The notes under the pieces were generated by a model that was not told the DNA's origin, ran no database searches, and worked only from the letters and a program-made list of their open reading frames with translations. Below, piece after piece: positions 1 through 8,964 of a stretch of 64,000 bases of DNA (positions within the stretch are counted from its first letter, which is position 1; each line of letters opens with the position of its first letter). The stretch is from Mycobacterium sp. 236(2023) (GTDB lineage: Bacteria; Actinomycetota; Actinomycetes; Mycobacteriales; Mycobacteriaceae), in the NCBI RefSeq assembly GCF_029623955.1, contig NZ_JARSBP010000013.1, forward strand, positions 28,324 through 92,323, given 5' to 3'. The translations under genes and the position numbers were made by a program.

Positions 1-348
1 GCCGCTGAACTCGACGCGATCATCGGCGCCGCCACTTCGACGAGGGTGGCCGGTAGCCTCGCCGACGACCTCATCGACATCGGTATCCCGGCGAGTGTGG
101 TCAAGAGCCCACCGGAGAGAATCGACGGTGATCTGGATCTCGCACGAGATGGCTTGTTTCCCACAGTGTCTCACCCCGACATCGGCACAGTCCGGGTGGA
201 AGGGATCCCCATGACGTTCTCGGCGACACCGTGGAGCATCGACAGGAGCGCGCCCAAACTTGGTCAGCACAACCGCGAGATCTTTGGAGGGCTCCTCGGC
301 CACAGCGATCAGACCCTCGATGACTGGGCCGAAAGAGGTGTGATCTGA
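1..348 (+). CDS. CaiB/BaiF-type CoA-transferase, C-terminal fragment (cut by window edge)
   Basis: Open from the first base to TGA; only the last 115 residues are in view. The tail has the usual class III CoA-transferase ending: a short beta segment (HPDIGTVRVEGIPMTFS), then a P-APKLGQHN-type motif and a final 'LGHSDQTLDDWAERGVI' helix, where the family normally has 'P.LGeHt.eiL.elG'. Class III enzymes move CoA between acids through an Asp thioester intermediate; that Asp lies outside the window. The next gene is a second CaiB-type protein that begins inside this stop codon, so the two may form a heteromer or act in sequence. Substrate unknown. Confidence 0.8.
   Translation, partial: AAELDAIIGAATSTRVAGSLADDLIDIGIPASVVKSPPERIDGDLDLARDGLFPTVSHPDIGTVRVEGIPMTFSATPWSIDRSAPKLGQHNREIFGGLLGHSDQTLDDWAERGVI
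332..338 (+). promoter_or_regulatory. Shine-Dalgarno site that points to a CTG start
   Basis: AAAGAGG sits 6 nt before CTG at 345. No ATG, GTG or TTG occurs in that frame between the upstream in-frame stop (321-323) and GTG at 435. The site therefore decides in favour of an unusual CTG start. Confidence 0.5.
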
Positions 349-1565
349 GCGCGCTGGCTGATCTTCGTGTCATCGAGATCAGCGATCAATACACCCCGAT
401 CGCGGGCCGCACGCTGGCTGAGCTCGGCGCCGAAGTGATCGTCGTCGAACCCCCCACCGGTTCGCCGCACCGGCGACGTCCACCGTTCGTCGACGACGAA
501 CCCGGTGCCGACCGTAGCCTGCGCTGGTGGGGAGGTAACGCCGGAAAGCGCAGCGTTACAGTAGATCTCGATACGGAATCCGGAACGGAATCGCTGAATC
601 GCCTGATCGCGAGTGCCGACATCGTCTTCGCGGCAGGTGATCTGGTAGCGGGCGGAGCGCTCGCCTACCCCGATATCGCTGCCCGACAACCGCAATTGAT
701 CTGGGTGTCGATCACCCCGTTCGGCGTCGGCAGTGCGCGTGCCGAAGACCCGGTGACCGACCTGACCGTCCTGGCCGGTGGTGGGCCGATGTGGAACTGT
801 GGGTACGACGACCACTCGATTCCTCCGATGCGCGGTTCCGGCGACCAGTCCGCGAACATCGGCGGCATGTACGGCGCCATCGGTGCCCTGATCGCGCTGT
901 CGCACCGCGATCACACCGGCGTCGGTCAGTTCATAGACGTCAATGTCACGGCCGCCTGCAATGTGACGTGCGAGCAGACCACCTACCACTGGCTGGTCAA
1001 TCAAGCGGTGTGCGTTCGGCAGACCGGGCGGCACGCCTTCCCCACGCCCAGCGCCCCTGTGCAAGTCCGTTGCGCCGACGGGTCCTACGCAACAACCGGC
1101 GTCCTGCCACGCAAGCCTGAGGATTTCGCGGGCCTCGTCAACTGGCTCAACGACCTTGCGCTGACGGAAGAGCTCCCTGAAACGTTCTTCCTGGAGCTGG
1201 CGGCGTCGCGTGACCGCCCGGTAGATCTTGCCGCCATAGGTGAGGACGACGAGACAACTGCGATTCTCGGCGCAGCGCGCGAAGCCATCAACTTGATCGC
1301 CTCACGGCTACCCGCCAAGCAGTTCTTCATCGAGAGCCAGCGACGAGGCTTCGCTGCAGGCGCAATTCTGCTACCACACGAGGCCTTTGACGACGAGCAC
1401 ACCGTCGCGCGCGGCATGCACGTGCCGGTGGAACATCCCGAACTCGATCGCACCGTCGTGTATCCAGGGGCGCCGTATCTGTTCAGCGCCAGTCCGGTAG
1501 CGCCCACCACCCGGGCGCCACTGCTCGGCGATCACAACTCGATACTCGACGACATCGCACAATGA
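345..1565 (+). CDS. CaiB/BaiF family CoA-transferase, probable CTG start
   Basis: A 406-residue class III CoA-transferase, the usual length for the family if translation begins at CTG 345. The N-terminus then reads (M)SALADLRVIEIS and reaches the conserved 'AGRTLAELGAEVIVVEP' Rossmann-like segment. The next possible start, GTG 435, would remove that segment and leave only 376 residues. The C-terminus keeps 'APLLGDHNSILDD'. The CTG overlaps the preceding stop (ATCTGA), so the two CoA-transferases are translationally coupled. Likely role: activation of an organic acid by CoA transfer. The acceptor is unknown. A frameshift error upstream is the alternative explanation for the missing start. Confidence 0.8.
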   Translation: MSALADLRVIEISDQYTPIAGRTLAELGAEVIVVEPPTGSPHRRRPPFVDDEPGADRSLRWWGGNAGKRSVTVDLDTESGTESLNRLIASADIVFAAGDLVAGGALAYPDIAARQPQLIWVSITPFGVGSARAEDPVTDLTVLAGGGPMWNCGYDDHSIPPMRGSGDQSANIGGMYGAIGALIALSHRDHTGVGQFIDVNVTAACNVTCEQTTYHWLVNQAVCVRQTGRHAFPTPSAPVQVRCADGSYATTGVLPRKPEDFAGLVNWLNDLALTEELPETFFLELAASRDRPVDLAAIGEDDETTAILGAAREAINLIASRLPAKQFFIESQRRGFAAGAILLPHEAFDDEHTVARGMHVPVEHPELDRTVVYPGAPYLFSASPVAPTTRAPLLGDHNSILDDIAQ

Positions 1566-2017
1566 CCGCAGGATTGCGCCTCACCCACGTGGGCCTGTGC
1601 GTACGCGATATCGATGTCGCGACCACTTTCTACTGTGCAGCACTCGGTTTCGAGAGAGTCGGTGGTATGCACGTCGATGACAACGCATCGGCTCGTCTGC
1701 TCGACGTCGACGGCCTCGTGCTGGAGCTCGTGTATCTGCAGCGCGACGGCTTTCGTCTGGAACTGCTCGGATACACCGCGCCCGGCACGACCGGTGACAC
1801 CGAACCTCGTGCAATGAACCAACTCGGTTTCACGCACCTGTCGTTCCGGGTGGACGACCCCGACGCGCTCACCGAGGCCGTCATACGGTACGGCGGACGC
1901 CTGCTCGCCCATCGTTCCGTCGCCTTCGAGGGTGGCAACCGGGGTCTGATGTTGACCGATCCGGACGGCAATCTTTTGGAACTCATCGAACGCGTCCAAC
2001 GAATGACAGGCGACTGA
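1562..2017 (+). CDS. VOC (glyoxalase/methylmalonyl-CoA epimerase-like) protein
   Basis: 151 residues in the vicinal-oxygen-chelate fold. The first beta-alpha-beta-beta-beta unit begins RLTHVGLCVRDIDVATTFY. The second contains 'LGFTHLSFRVDD' and ends 'GNRGLMLTDPDGNLLELIE', the classic C-terminal metal-ligand strand with its Glu. Members include glyoxalase I, epimerases and extradiol-type enzymes; sequence alone does not choose. The ATG overlaps the preceding stop by 4 nt and only 3 nt separate its stop from the downstream P450, so it belongs to the CoA-transferase/P450 operon. An epimerase or isomerase acting on a CoA ester of the pathway is a reasonable guess. Confidence 0.8.
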   Translation: MTAGLRLTHVGLCVRDIDVATTFYCAALGFERVGGMHVDDNASARLLDVDGLVLELVYLQRDGFRLELLGYTAPGTTGDTEPRAMNQLGFTHLSFRVDDPDALTEAVIRYGGRLLAHRSVAFEGGNRGLMLTDPDGNLLELIERVQRMTGD

Positions 2018-2020
2018 TCC

Positions 2021-3217
2021 ATGGTGTCCTCAACCGACGAATTGATGTACTCACCCTTCTCGAAGGCGATCTTCGACGATCCCTATCCGGTGTACCGCCG
2101 ATTGCGTTCAGAGGCACCGGTGTACCGGGATCCCGAGGACCGATGGTGGGTCCTGTCCCGTTTCGACGATGTCGCCACCGCGCTGCGCGATTGGGAGACC
2201 TACTCGTCCAAACTCGGCCCTGCGCCGGAGAATCCGGATGACGACGGCCGCAAGTATTCGGTGATCTCGATGGACCCACCCCGACACGACCGTATCCGCG
2301 GGGTTCTAAAGGGATTTTTTACGCCACGCGCCGTTGCGGCACTGGAGAACTCGCTGCAGTCGGTGGTGAACCACCACTTGGATCGGTTGACACCGGGGAG
2401 CACCGTCGACGCTATGGAGGCGTTCGCCTTCTCGGTGCCCACGGACGTCATCGGCGACCTGCTCGGCGTCCCTCACGCGGACCGCGAGCAACTGCGAGTG
2501 TGGTGGGAGGAGTTCCTCACCCGCCATGAGGGCGAGGTCGTGATGCCGCGCAGCGCGATCGAGGCCAACCGCAAGATCAGCTCCTACATCGGCGATCTCA
2601 TCGAGGCCCGACGCACCGATCCTGGCGACGATCTGATCAGCATCGTGCTGCAGGCGACGTTCCACGATCCCGAGATCTCCGCGGATCGCGCGCTCACGCC
2701 GCACGAGGTGCTCATGTTCTGCAACCTGCTGTCGGCAGCCGGTTCCGAGACCACGCAGAAGCTGATTTCGAACGGCCTCGTAGCCATGCATGACCACCCC
2801 GATCAGTGGCGGCGCATCGTCGACGATCACAGTCTCGTTCCGGCCGCGGTGAACGAGGCTCTGCGCTACGACACCCCCAGTCATTGGGTGGCGCGCACTC
2901 TCATCAGGCCGGTGCAACTGCACGGTGTGACGATGGAGGCCGGCGATTGGGTACTGCTACTGCTGGGCAGCGCCAACCGGGACGAGCGTCGCTACGACGA
3001 CCCCGATCGCTTCATCCTTGAGAGACCGCGGGGCACCGACGTCTACTTCGGGTGGGGAATCCACATCTGTCTGGGCCAATGGCTGGCACGCCGTGAAGCG
3101 CAGATGGTTTTCGAATACGTGGCAAGGAAGTTCCCCGACTATGCGATCGGCGCGCACGAACGTGTGCTCACCGCTACGGTGCGGGGGTACACCAGTGTGG
3201 AGATGACGCTTCGCTGA
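2021..3217 (+). CDS. Cytochrome P450
   Basis: A 398-residue soluble bacterial P450. The I-helix oxygen-activation motif AGSETT is at about 240-245, ExxR (EALR) at 279-282, and the heme loop FGWGIHICLGQ with the thiolate Cys at 350. No membrane anchor is present, as is normal for actinobacterial P450s, which need a ferredoxin; one is encoded near 10.3 kb. It closes the operon of two CoA-transferases and a VOC protein. Likely role: hydroxylation of a hydrophobic acid or its CoA ester. It is not assigned to a CYP family here. Confidence 0.92.
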   Translation: MVSSTDELMYSPFSKAIFDDPYPVYRRLRSEAPVYRDPEDRWWVLSRFDDVATALRDWETYSSKLGPAPENPDDDGRKYSVISMDPPRHDRIRGVLKGFFTPRAVAALENSLQSVVNHHLDRLTPGSTVDAMEAFAFSVPTDVIGDLLGVPHADREQLRVWWEEFLTRHEGEVVMPRSAIEANRKISSYIGDLIEARRTDPGDDLISIVLQATFHDPEISADRALTPHEVLMFCNLLSAAGSETTQKLISNGLVAMHDHPDQWRRIVDDHSLVPAAVNEALRYDTPSHWVARTLIRPVQLHGVTMEAGDWVLLLLGSANRDERRYDDPDRFILERPRGTDVYFGWGIHICLGQWLARREAQMVFEYVARKFPDYAIGAHERVLTATVRGYTSVEMTLR

Positions 3218-3246
3218 CATGCCGCTTCGCACGAGGATGACTGTGC

Positions 3247-3666
3247 TCACGCCACCTCGAAAACGTCGTACTCCACCGCGCTAGCCCCAGCACTTCCCTT
3301 GGCGACGCCCAGAACGCGAGTCAGCCACGCGTAGCGGTCATCACCGGTCTCGAAGTACATCGACGAATAGACGACTCCGGTACGTGCATCCATCCTCCCG
3401 GTGTAGTTGACGAGAATGATGGCGCCGTCATCGGTTTGGATCGTCAGACGGGCGTCGACAAGGACGCGCCCGCTCGGCTCGACGAACGCCCAATCGGCCG
3501 CAGCAACGCCCTTCAGCGATGCGCGCAGACGCTCACCCTCGAATCGAGCGCTGGTGATCTCGCCGACAATGCGGTTGCCCGTGGGACCGGAGGATACCGA
3601 GATGGGCTCGCCGATCTCGTAGACCACCCGACACAGCGGCCTCAACTCGGCGGAAAATTCAGGCAC
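3247..3666 (-). CDS. DUF3237 family protein
   Basis: 139 residues (147 if the further-upstream GTG at 3690 is used). It has the DUF3237 pattern of a beta-barrel-like small protein: 'GNRIVGEI', a central 'TDDGAIILVNYTGRMD', and the signature YFETGDDRYAWLTRVLGVA. GTG 3666 overlaps the stop of the upstream VOC gene by 8 nt, so I prefer that start. No enzymatic function is established for this family, although its genes often sit in catabolic clusters. It faces the P450 gene tail to tail with 29 bp between them. Confidence 0.75.
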   Translation of the reverse strand: MPEFSAELRPLCRVVYEIGEPISVSSGPTGNRIVGEITSARFEGERLRASLKGVAAADWAFVEPSGRVLVDARLTIQTDDGAIILVNYTGRMDARTGVVYSSMYFETGDDRYAWLTRVLGVAKGSAGASAVEYDVFEVA

Positions 3667-4552
3667 AGCCGACGAATTCGATGACGGCACCGTGACAGGT
3701 CTTCGGATCGGCGGTCAGTCGCTGACCGTCTCGCTCGGCGATCCCGACCCCGTGTTCCACAAGATGCGACTCCGCTGCGGCGAGGTCGGCCGTCTCGAAG
3801 ACGCACGCGTGCATGATTTCGCCATTCGCCGCGAGGTCCCGCGCAGCAACGGTGTCCTCAGAGTGCGGCGCGATCAGCTCCACCAGCGTGTTCGTCCCGA
3901 ACGTGAGCAGGCGGCGGTGCGCGGCGGTGGACCGCTCGTCCCGCACCACATGTGCACCGAGCGCCGCGTACACCTCCGTCGCGCGCTCCAGCTCGTGGAC
4001 CACCACGCCCAACCGCCATCCGGTCAGGGCGAGCGGATGGGCCCGCCACGGCCCATTCGACCAGCCGGGAAGGAATCTCGGATCTTCCCACTTACCCGGC
4101 ACTCCCAGTGGTCCGGGCTTGGATTCGACGAACGGCATGAATTCAAGCTGGCCCGCTGTGTCCTTGGGGTGCGTAAATACGGGGCTCATCGGCTTTGCCG
4201 CCAACGCGTCTCGGCCGGAGCCCGCGAGTCCGAAGCACCGGACCCCGGCCGCGGTCAGCGCGTCGTAGACGTCAGCGGGCGGGCTGTTCACAAAGTACGC
4301 GGCCGCGTGCAGGTGAGGCCCGAAGCGCTTGAGGAACCTACCCAACGGAAGATCGGCGCCCTCGGTGGTCGGTGCCATGACGTCGACGGCTAGGTCGGCG
4401 ATCGTCACCATCGACGCCCACCGCTTCTCCGGTTCGAGCCAGTCGTCGGTGAAAACATCGACCGCCCCGAAAACTTCGCGGTACCAATCCGTGACGATGC
4501 GATAGTCGTCGACAACGTGGTTGACATGCCACTGACGGCCGATCTGGATCAC
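3659..4552 (-). CDS. Two-domain VOC (glyoxalase/dioxygenase-superfamily) protein
   Basis: 297 residues with two VOC repeats. The first begins 'HVNHVVDDYRIVTDWYREVFGAVDVF'-like sequence from residue 9. The second begins near 'LALTGWRLGVVVHELERAT' and ends 'DPKTCHGAVIEFVGCA', the usual ligand strand. The two-repeat layout is shared with extradiol dioxygenases and some isomerases. The metal ligands are not all obvious, so a ring-cleaving role cannot be claimed. The gene leads a two-gene operon with the DUF3237 protein, transcribed away from the acyl-CoA dehydrogenase operon, with a palindromic operator-like site between. Confidence 0.7.
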   Translation of the reverse strand: MIQIGRQWHVNHVVDDYRIVTDWYREVFGAVDVFTDDWLEPEKRWASMVTIADLAVDVMAPTTEGADLPLGRFLKRFGPHLHAAAYFVNSPPADVYDALTAAGVRCFGLAGSGRDALAAKPMSPVFTHPKDTAGQLEFMPFVESKPGPLGVPGKWEDPRFLPGWSNGPWRAHPLALTGWRLGVVVHELERATEVYAALGAHVVRDERSTAAHRRLLTFGTNTLVELIAPHSEDTVAARDLAANGEIMHACVFETADLAAAESHLVEHGVGIAERDGQRLTADPKTCHGAVIEFVGCA

Positions 4553-4585
4553 GACTCTCCCATCACACTATGCTCGACACACTAT

Positions 4586-4598
4586 GACAGATACTGTC
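4586..4598. promoter_or_regulatory. Operator-like inverted repeat (cluster motif, copy 1)
   Basis: GACAG-ATA-CTGTC is a perfect 5-3-5 inverted repeat in the intergenic space between the divergent VOC and acyl-CoA dehydrogenase genes. It belongs to the GAACA-N5-CTGTTC-like family found at most operon starts of this cluster. On the plus strand it is followed directly by TAGTTG and on the minus strand by ATAGTG, both possible -10 boxes. A TetR-type repressor site is inferred. Confidence 0.5.
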
Positions 4599-4655
4599 TA
4601 GTTGTTGTGATACCCGGCCGCGGGCCGGTTGTCGGCCTGACGGGAGGGACGGGGA

Positions 4656-5801
4656 GTGTCCACAGCTGTGGCCAGCGACGCCGAGGTCGAGTTGTTCGTG
4701 TCCACCACGAGAGCTTTCCTCGATCGCGAGGCGCCCTTGACGCGAGTCCGCGAGTTGCACGAGCTCGGCATCCCGTTCGAACGCGATTGGTGGCGGCGAG
4801 GAGCCGCACTCGGCTGGGCCGCTCTGCTCGTACCCGAGCAACTCGGCGGCGGGTCCGTGTCCGGCGACGGAGTGTCCGAGTTGGCGATGATCGCCGAGCT
4901 CTTCGGCCGGAGTGCTGCTCCGGGCCCGCTACTTCCGGTCAGCGCAGTCGCCGCGGCGTTGGCCGAGTCGAGCATCGCCGCTGCGCACGCCGACACTCTC
5001 GATGCGCTGGTGGACGGCACCCGCGTCGCAGCGTGGGCCGTCGACGAACCAGGAGCTCGATTCGGAGACGCCCCGACCACCCGGGCCACGACGACGCGGG
5101 AAGGGTTTCGGATCGACGGGATCAAAGACCGCGTGGAGGCGGGTAACACCGCCGATGTGTTCCTGGTGATGGCGCGTGCGGACGACGGTTTTCGGCAGTT
5201 TCTGGTGCCGTCGGATTCGCCGGGCGTCTCGGTTCGTCCGCTGGCGGGAGTCGACCTTGTTCGCGACTACGCCGCGGTCGAGTTCGACGGCGTCGAGGTC
5301 AACTCTCACGCTGCTGTCGGAACCTCCTCTGAGACAGCGGAACTGGTGGCCCGTCAGACATTGATCGTGCAGCTGCTGCAGTGCGCGGAGATGGTCGGCG
5401 CCCTGGACACCGTCTTCAATATGACTGTCGCGTGGGCTGTGGATCGGCATAGCTTCGGTCGGCCGCTGGCGTCGTACCAGGCGCTCAAGCATCGCTTCGC
5501 CGACATGAAGACACAATTCGAGGCGTGCCGCGCCATAGTGGCGCAGGCGACAGGCGATGTAGCGGCACGAGCGGACGCTGCCGCACTGTCGGTCAGTGCG
5601 GCAAAGGCTTACGTCGGCGAGTACTCGGTCAAAATCATTCAGGACTGCGTCCAACTGCACGGTGGCATCGGCGTGACGTGGGAGCACGACTTACATGTGT
5701 TCCTACGGCGTGTCGAAGTCGATCGCGCCCTGTTCGGTAGCACTGAGGAGCACTGGGAACGACTGTTCGCGCTTGTACAGGCTCGGGAGGAATGTCAATG
5801 A
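4656..5801 (+). CDS. Acyl-CoA dehydrogenase (pair member 1)
   Basis: 381 residues, an acyl-CoA dehydrogenase subunit. An N-terminal helical domain includes LGWAALLVPEQLGGG, then the middle beta-domain, and a C-terminal FAD-binding region with 'RHSFGRPLASYQALKHRFADM' sequence and HGGIGVTWEHDLHVFLRR. The GTG start gives MSTAVASDAEV. The stop overlaps the start of a second dehydrogenase by 4 nt. Adjacent unequal dehydrogenases in mycobacterial steroid catabolism (FadE26-27 type) form alpha2-beta2 enzymes, and I infer the same here. Role: alpha,beta-desaturation of an acyl-CoA ester. Confidence 0.88.
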   Translation: MSTAVASDAEVELFVSTTRAFLDREAPLTRVRELHELGIPFERDWWRRGAALGWAALLVPEQLGGGSVSGDGVSELAMIAELFGRSAAPGPLLPVSAVAAALAESSIAAAHADTLDALVDGTRVAAWAVDEPGARFGDAPTTRATTTREGFRIDGIKDRVEAGNTADVFLVMARADDGFRQFLVPSDSPGVSVRPLAGVDLVRDYAAVEFDGVEVNSHAAVGTSSETAELVARQTLIVQLLQCAEMVGALDTVFNMTVAWAVDRHSFGRPLASYQALKHRFADMKTQFEACRAIVAQATGDVAARADAAALSVSAAKAYVGEYSVKIIQDCVQLHGGIGVTWEHDLHVFLRRVEVDRALFGSTEEHWERLFALVQAREECQ

Positions 5802-7030
5802 CCGAAACCGTCGCCGCCTTCCGCACCCGGGCCCAGTCGTGGCTTGCAGCCAACATGCCGATGCTCGGGACCGACACACCGTTCGCCGACCGCGCGGAGG
5901 AAGCCACGTGGAGACGCGCCAGGGAACTGCAACGCCGACTCTTTGACGGCGGTTTCGCGGGAATCTGCTACCCCAGCGAGTATGGCGGGTTGGGACTCGA
6001 CTACGCGTATCAGGTCGCGTTCAACGAAGTCGCCGAGCCCTACGAAATGCCGCTTGTACTCAACATCCCGAGCTTGACCATATGCGGCCCCACACTTCTG
6101 GACGCCGGAAGCGAAGACCAAAAGCGCACACACGTCGCCGCCGCCCTTCGCGGTGACGAGGTGTTGTGCCAACTGCTGTCCGAACCCAGCGGTGGGTCTG
6201 ATCTCGCCGGCGTCATCACCCGCGCCGAACGCCGTGCCGACACGTGGGTGCTCAACGGCGCCAAAACGTGGAGCAGCAGCGCCTTCGCAGCAGACTTCGG
6301 GCTCTGCCTGGCCCGCACGGACTGGAGCGTGCCGAAGCACGAGGGCCTGACGATGTTCCTGGTGCCGCTGGACGCCCCTGGCCTGGCGCTGCGCAGGATT
6401 CGGCAGGTGAATCGCTCCGCGGAATTCTGCGAGGAGTTCCTCGACGACGTCGAACTAGGCGACGAGCACGTCGTCGGTGAGGTCGGAGGTGGGTGGGCCG
6501 TGGCATCGCGACAGCTTTTCCACGAACGCCGTGCGGTGGCCAAGGGTTCGGAGTACGCCAACTGCGGAGCCGCTGAATCCGGCCGTAGTGGGCCGATCGA
6601 CCTCGTCAAACTGGTCACAACCACCGGACAATCGGGTGACCGATGGGCCCGCCGACTCGCCGGACGCGCCTTGACACACCGCATGGTCGAGAAGGCGTTG
6701 GGCGAGCACGTATTCCACGGCGTTTCGAGCGGACGTATGCCGCCTGCCTCCGGGTCCATGACGAGGCTCTACTATGCCGAGTGCGAGAATCTGGTGCTCG
6801 ATACCGCCGTCGCGTTGCTCGGGTCCGCAAGCGTTGTCGGCGAAGATGATTCGCCGTTCATCTCGATCGGTGAGAGGTTCCTTTCTCGTCAAGCTGTCAA
6901 TATCGGTGGAGGCACCACCGAAATCGCCAGGAACATCATCGCCGAACGGGTGCTGGAGTTCCCCCGCGAGCACGCCGCCGACCGCGGCGTCCCGTTCAAA
7001 GACGTTCGCCGCAAAAGGAGTGGCGCGTGA
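5798..7030 (+). CDS. Acyl-CoA dehydrogenase (pair member 2)
   Basis: 410 residues. It carries the substrate/FAD signatures 'LLSEPSGGSDLAG' and TWVLNGAKTWSSSAF of the catalytic-type subunit, and ends with the 'GGGTTEIARNIIAERVL' motif of the FAD-binding C-terminus. An ATG 6 nt further upstream is in frame, but it lies 1 nt after the GGGAGG ribosome site. ATG 5798 is 7 nt from that site and makes a 4-nt overlap with the previous gene, so it is preferred. It probably forms the heteromeric partner of the preceding dehydrogenase. Confidence 0.88.
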   Translation: MTETVAAFRTRAQSWLAANMPMLGTDTPFADRAEEATWRRARELQRRLFDGGFAGICYPSEYGGLGLDYAYQVAFNEVAEPYEMPLVLNIPSLTICGPTLLDAGSEDQKRTHVAAALRGDEVLCQLLSEPSGGSDLAGVITRAERRADTWVLNGAKTWSSSAFAADFGLCLARTDWSVPKHEGLTMFLVPLDAPGLALRRIRQVNRSAEFCEEFLDDVELGDEHVVGEVGGGWAVASRQLFHERRAVAKGSEYANCGAAESGRSGPIDLVKLVTTTGQSGDRWARRLAGRALTHRMVEKALGEHVFHGVSSGRMPPASGSMTRLYYAECENLVLDTAVALLGSASVVGEDDSPFISIGERFLSRQAVNIGGGTTEIARNIIAERVLEFPREHAADRGVPFKDVRRKRSGA

Positions 7031-7518
7031 CCGGAACCCTGATCACCGAACGACTCGCCGCCGTCATCGGCGTGTGGCACGACCAGGACGGGGCGTCCTT
7101 TCCCATCGATCGGTCCGACATTCGGCGGTGGGCGATCGCGACCCACTGGCCTGAGCAACCGCCGCGGCTTTTCTGGGACGAGGACTACGCGCGCACCACC
7201 CGCTGGGGCGACATCATCGCTCCCGACGACTTCAATCCCTTCGCCTGGCCGATCGAACCGCTGGACGCGGGTCCGGCCGCCTACGCACTCCCCCGGCCGG
7301 GAGAGCCAGGACAGCGAATGCTCAACGGCGGAGTCGAGTTCACCTTCGGCCAGCCGATGCGCCCGGGCGACGTGATCCGCAGCCGCTGGCGCATCAGGGA
7401 GGCGACCGAGCGCGACGGCAAGCTGGGCCGGATGCTCTATCTGAAGTTGGAACGCGAGCTGCGCAACCAGCATGGCGACGTGGTCCGCACTCGCATCGAC
7501 ACCGTCATTCGGTACTGA
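7027..7518 (+). CDS. MaoC-like hot-dog protein, N-terminal (FAS1-type) dehydratase half
   Basis: 163 residues, hot-dog fold of the MaoC N-terminal type: 'HWPEQPPRLFWDEDYARTTRWGDIIAP' region, then a GVEFTFGQPMRPGDVIRSRW strand pair. The catalytic Asp-x4-His of R-hydratases is not visible. A MaoC protein that does carry it (8961-9380) lies one gene downstream. This matches the ChsH1/ChsH2 arrangement of steroid side-chain hydratases, where one partner is non-catalytic. The GTG overlaps the dehydrogenase stop (GTGA). Inferred role: hydration of the enoyl-CoA made by the dehydrogenase pair. Confidence 0.75.
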   Translation: MTGTLITERLAAVIGVWHDQDGASFPIDRSDIRRWAIATHWPEQPPRLFWDEDYARTTRWGDIIAPDDFNPFAWPIEPLDAGPAAYALPRPGEPGQRMLNGGVEFTFGQPMRPGDVIRSRWRIREATERDGKLGRMLYLKLERELRNQHGDVVRTRIDTVIRY

Positions 7519-7536
7519 CCTCGGAGGAGGACCAGG

Positions 7537-8964
7537 GTGTACATCAACGGCGAATGGCGATCGGCATTGTCGGGCAACAGTTTCGAGAGCACCAACCCCG
7601 CCACCGGCGACGTGTTGGGCACTGCGCCCGACGGTGGCCGCGCCGATGCCAAGGAGGCGATCGACGCTGCGGTCGCCGCGCTCCCCGCGTGGCGCGCGAC
7701 GACCGCGTACGCGCGTGCGGAGATCCTGGCCGCGGCGCACCGGCTGATGATCGAACGCCAGGACGAGTTGGCCACGCTGATGACCAGGGAGCAGGGCAAG
7801 CCGTTGCGCATGGCCCGCACCGAAGTCGGCTACGCCGCGGATTTCCTGCTGTGGTTCGCCGAGGAGGCGAAACGCGTCTATGGGGAGGTCATTCCGTCGG
7901 CACGCGCCGACCAGCGCTTCCTGGTGCTGCAGCAGCCCGTCGGCGTGTGCGCGGCGATTACGCCATGGAACTACCCGATCTCGATGATCACCCGCAAGGT
8001 GGCACCCGCGCTCGCCGCGGGATGTACGTCGGTACTCAAGCCTGCCGAACAGACCCCGCTGTGCGCGATCGAGACGTTTCGCGTGTTCGCCGACGCCGGT
8101 GTACCCCCCGGCGTGGTCAACCTCGTCACCTGCGCGGACCCCGAGCCCGTGGCCGACGAGATCCTCGCCGACGCGCGCGTGCGCAAGGTCAGCTTCACCG
8201 GGTCCACCGAGATCGGCAAGATGATTGCCTCGCGGGCGGGCGGCACCATGAAGCGGGTGTCGATGGAACTCGGCGGCCACGCGCCGTTCCTGGTGTTCGC
8301 CGACGCGGACCCGGAGCACGCGGCCAAGGGTGCGGCGCTGGTGAAGTTCCTCAACACCGGACAGGCGTGCATCTGCCCGAACCGATTCATCGTTCACCGG
8401 TCGATCGCCGTGCCGTTCCTCGCGACGCTGCGCGCCAGAGTGGAGAAGCTCACGCCCGGTGACGGTCTGGTGAAAGGGACGACGGTGGGACCGCTGATCG
8501 ACGATCTCGCCATCAAGAAGATGGAACGTCAGGTCGCCGATGCCACCGCCAAGGGCGCCGAGGTCGTCACCGGCGGAAACCGCCTGAGCGGCCCCGGCTT
8601 CGACGACGGCCACTTCTTCGCGCCGACGATCTTGTCAGAGGTAACGCCGGACATGTTGATCTGCTCGGAGGAGACGTTCGGTCCCATCGCACCGGTCATG
8701 GTGTTCGACGATGAGGACGAGGCCATCAGCGTGGCCAACGCGACGAGTTACGGTCTGGCCGGCTACATATATACCCGTGACATCAGCCGCGCCATCCGGG
8801 TTGCCGAAGCGCTGGACTTCGGGATGATCGGCATCAACGACATCAATCCGACGTCGGCAGCCGTTCCGTTCGGCGGGATCAAGGAGAGCGGTCTCGGTCG
8901 CGAAGGCGCCCGAGCCGGGATCGCAGAATATCTCGACACCAAGGTTTTGGGAATTGCACTGTGA
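7537..8964 (+). CDS. NAD(P)-dependent aldehyde dehydrogenase
   Basis: 475 residues, full-length aldehyde dehydrogenase. It contains ITPWNYP (Asn145), SFTGSTEIGK, the general base Glu244 in MELGGHAPF, and the nucleophile Cys278 in GQACICPNRF. The GQ-C-C-NR pattern resembles the succinate-semialdehyde dehydrogenase subgroup. The GTG start follows AGGAGG with good spacing. It sits between two hot-dog hydratase genes and its stop overlaps the next start (GTGA). It may oxidise an aldehyde released from the substrate after P450 or aldolase action; the substrate is not identifiable. Confidence 0.92.
   Translation: MYINGEWRSALSGNSFESTNPATGDVLGTAPDGGRADAKEAIDAAVAALPAWRATTAYARAEILAAAHRLMIERQDELATLMTREQGKPLRMARTEVGYAADFLLWFAEEAKRVYGEVIPSARADQRFLVLQQPVGVCAAITPWNYPISMITRKVAPALAAGCTSVLKPAEQTPLCAIETFRVFADAGVPPGVVNLVTCADPEPVADEILADARVRKVSFTGSTEIGKMIASRAGGTMKRVSMELGGHAPFLVFADADPEHAAKGAALVKFLNTGQACICPNRFIVHRSIAVPFLATLRARVEKLTPGDGLVKGTTVGPLIDDLAIKKMERQVADATAKGAEVVTGGNRLSGPGFDDGHFFAPTILSEVTPDMLICSEETFGPIAPVMVFDDEDEAISVANATSYGLAGYIYTRDISRAIRVAEALDFGMIGINDINPTSAAVPFGGIKESGLGREGARAGIAEYLDTKVLGIAL

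Noticed and set aside
6889..8613. 574-codon open frame on the minus strand opposite a dehydrogenase and aldehyde dehydrogenase
   Set aside because: Low-complexity Arg/Gly/Val-rich product with no motif; the plus strand has catalytic residues of known families. A GC-rich antisense shadow.
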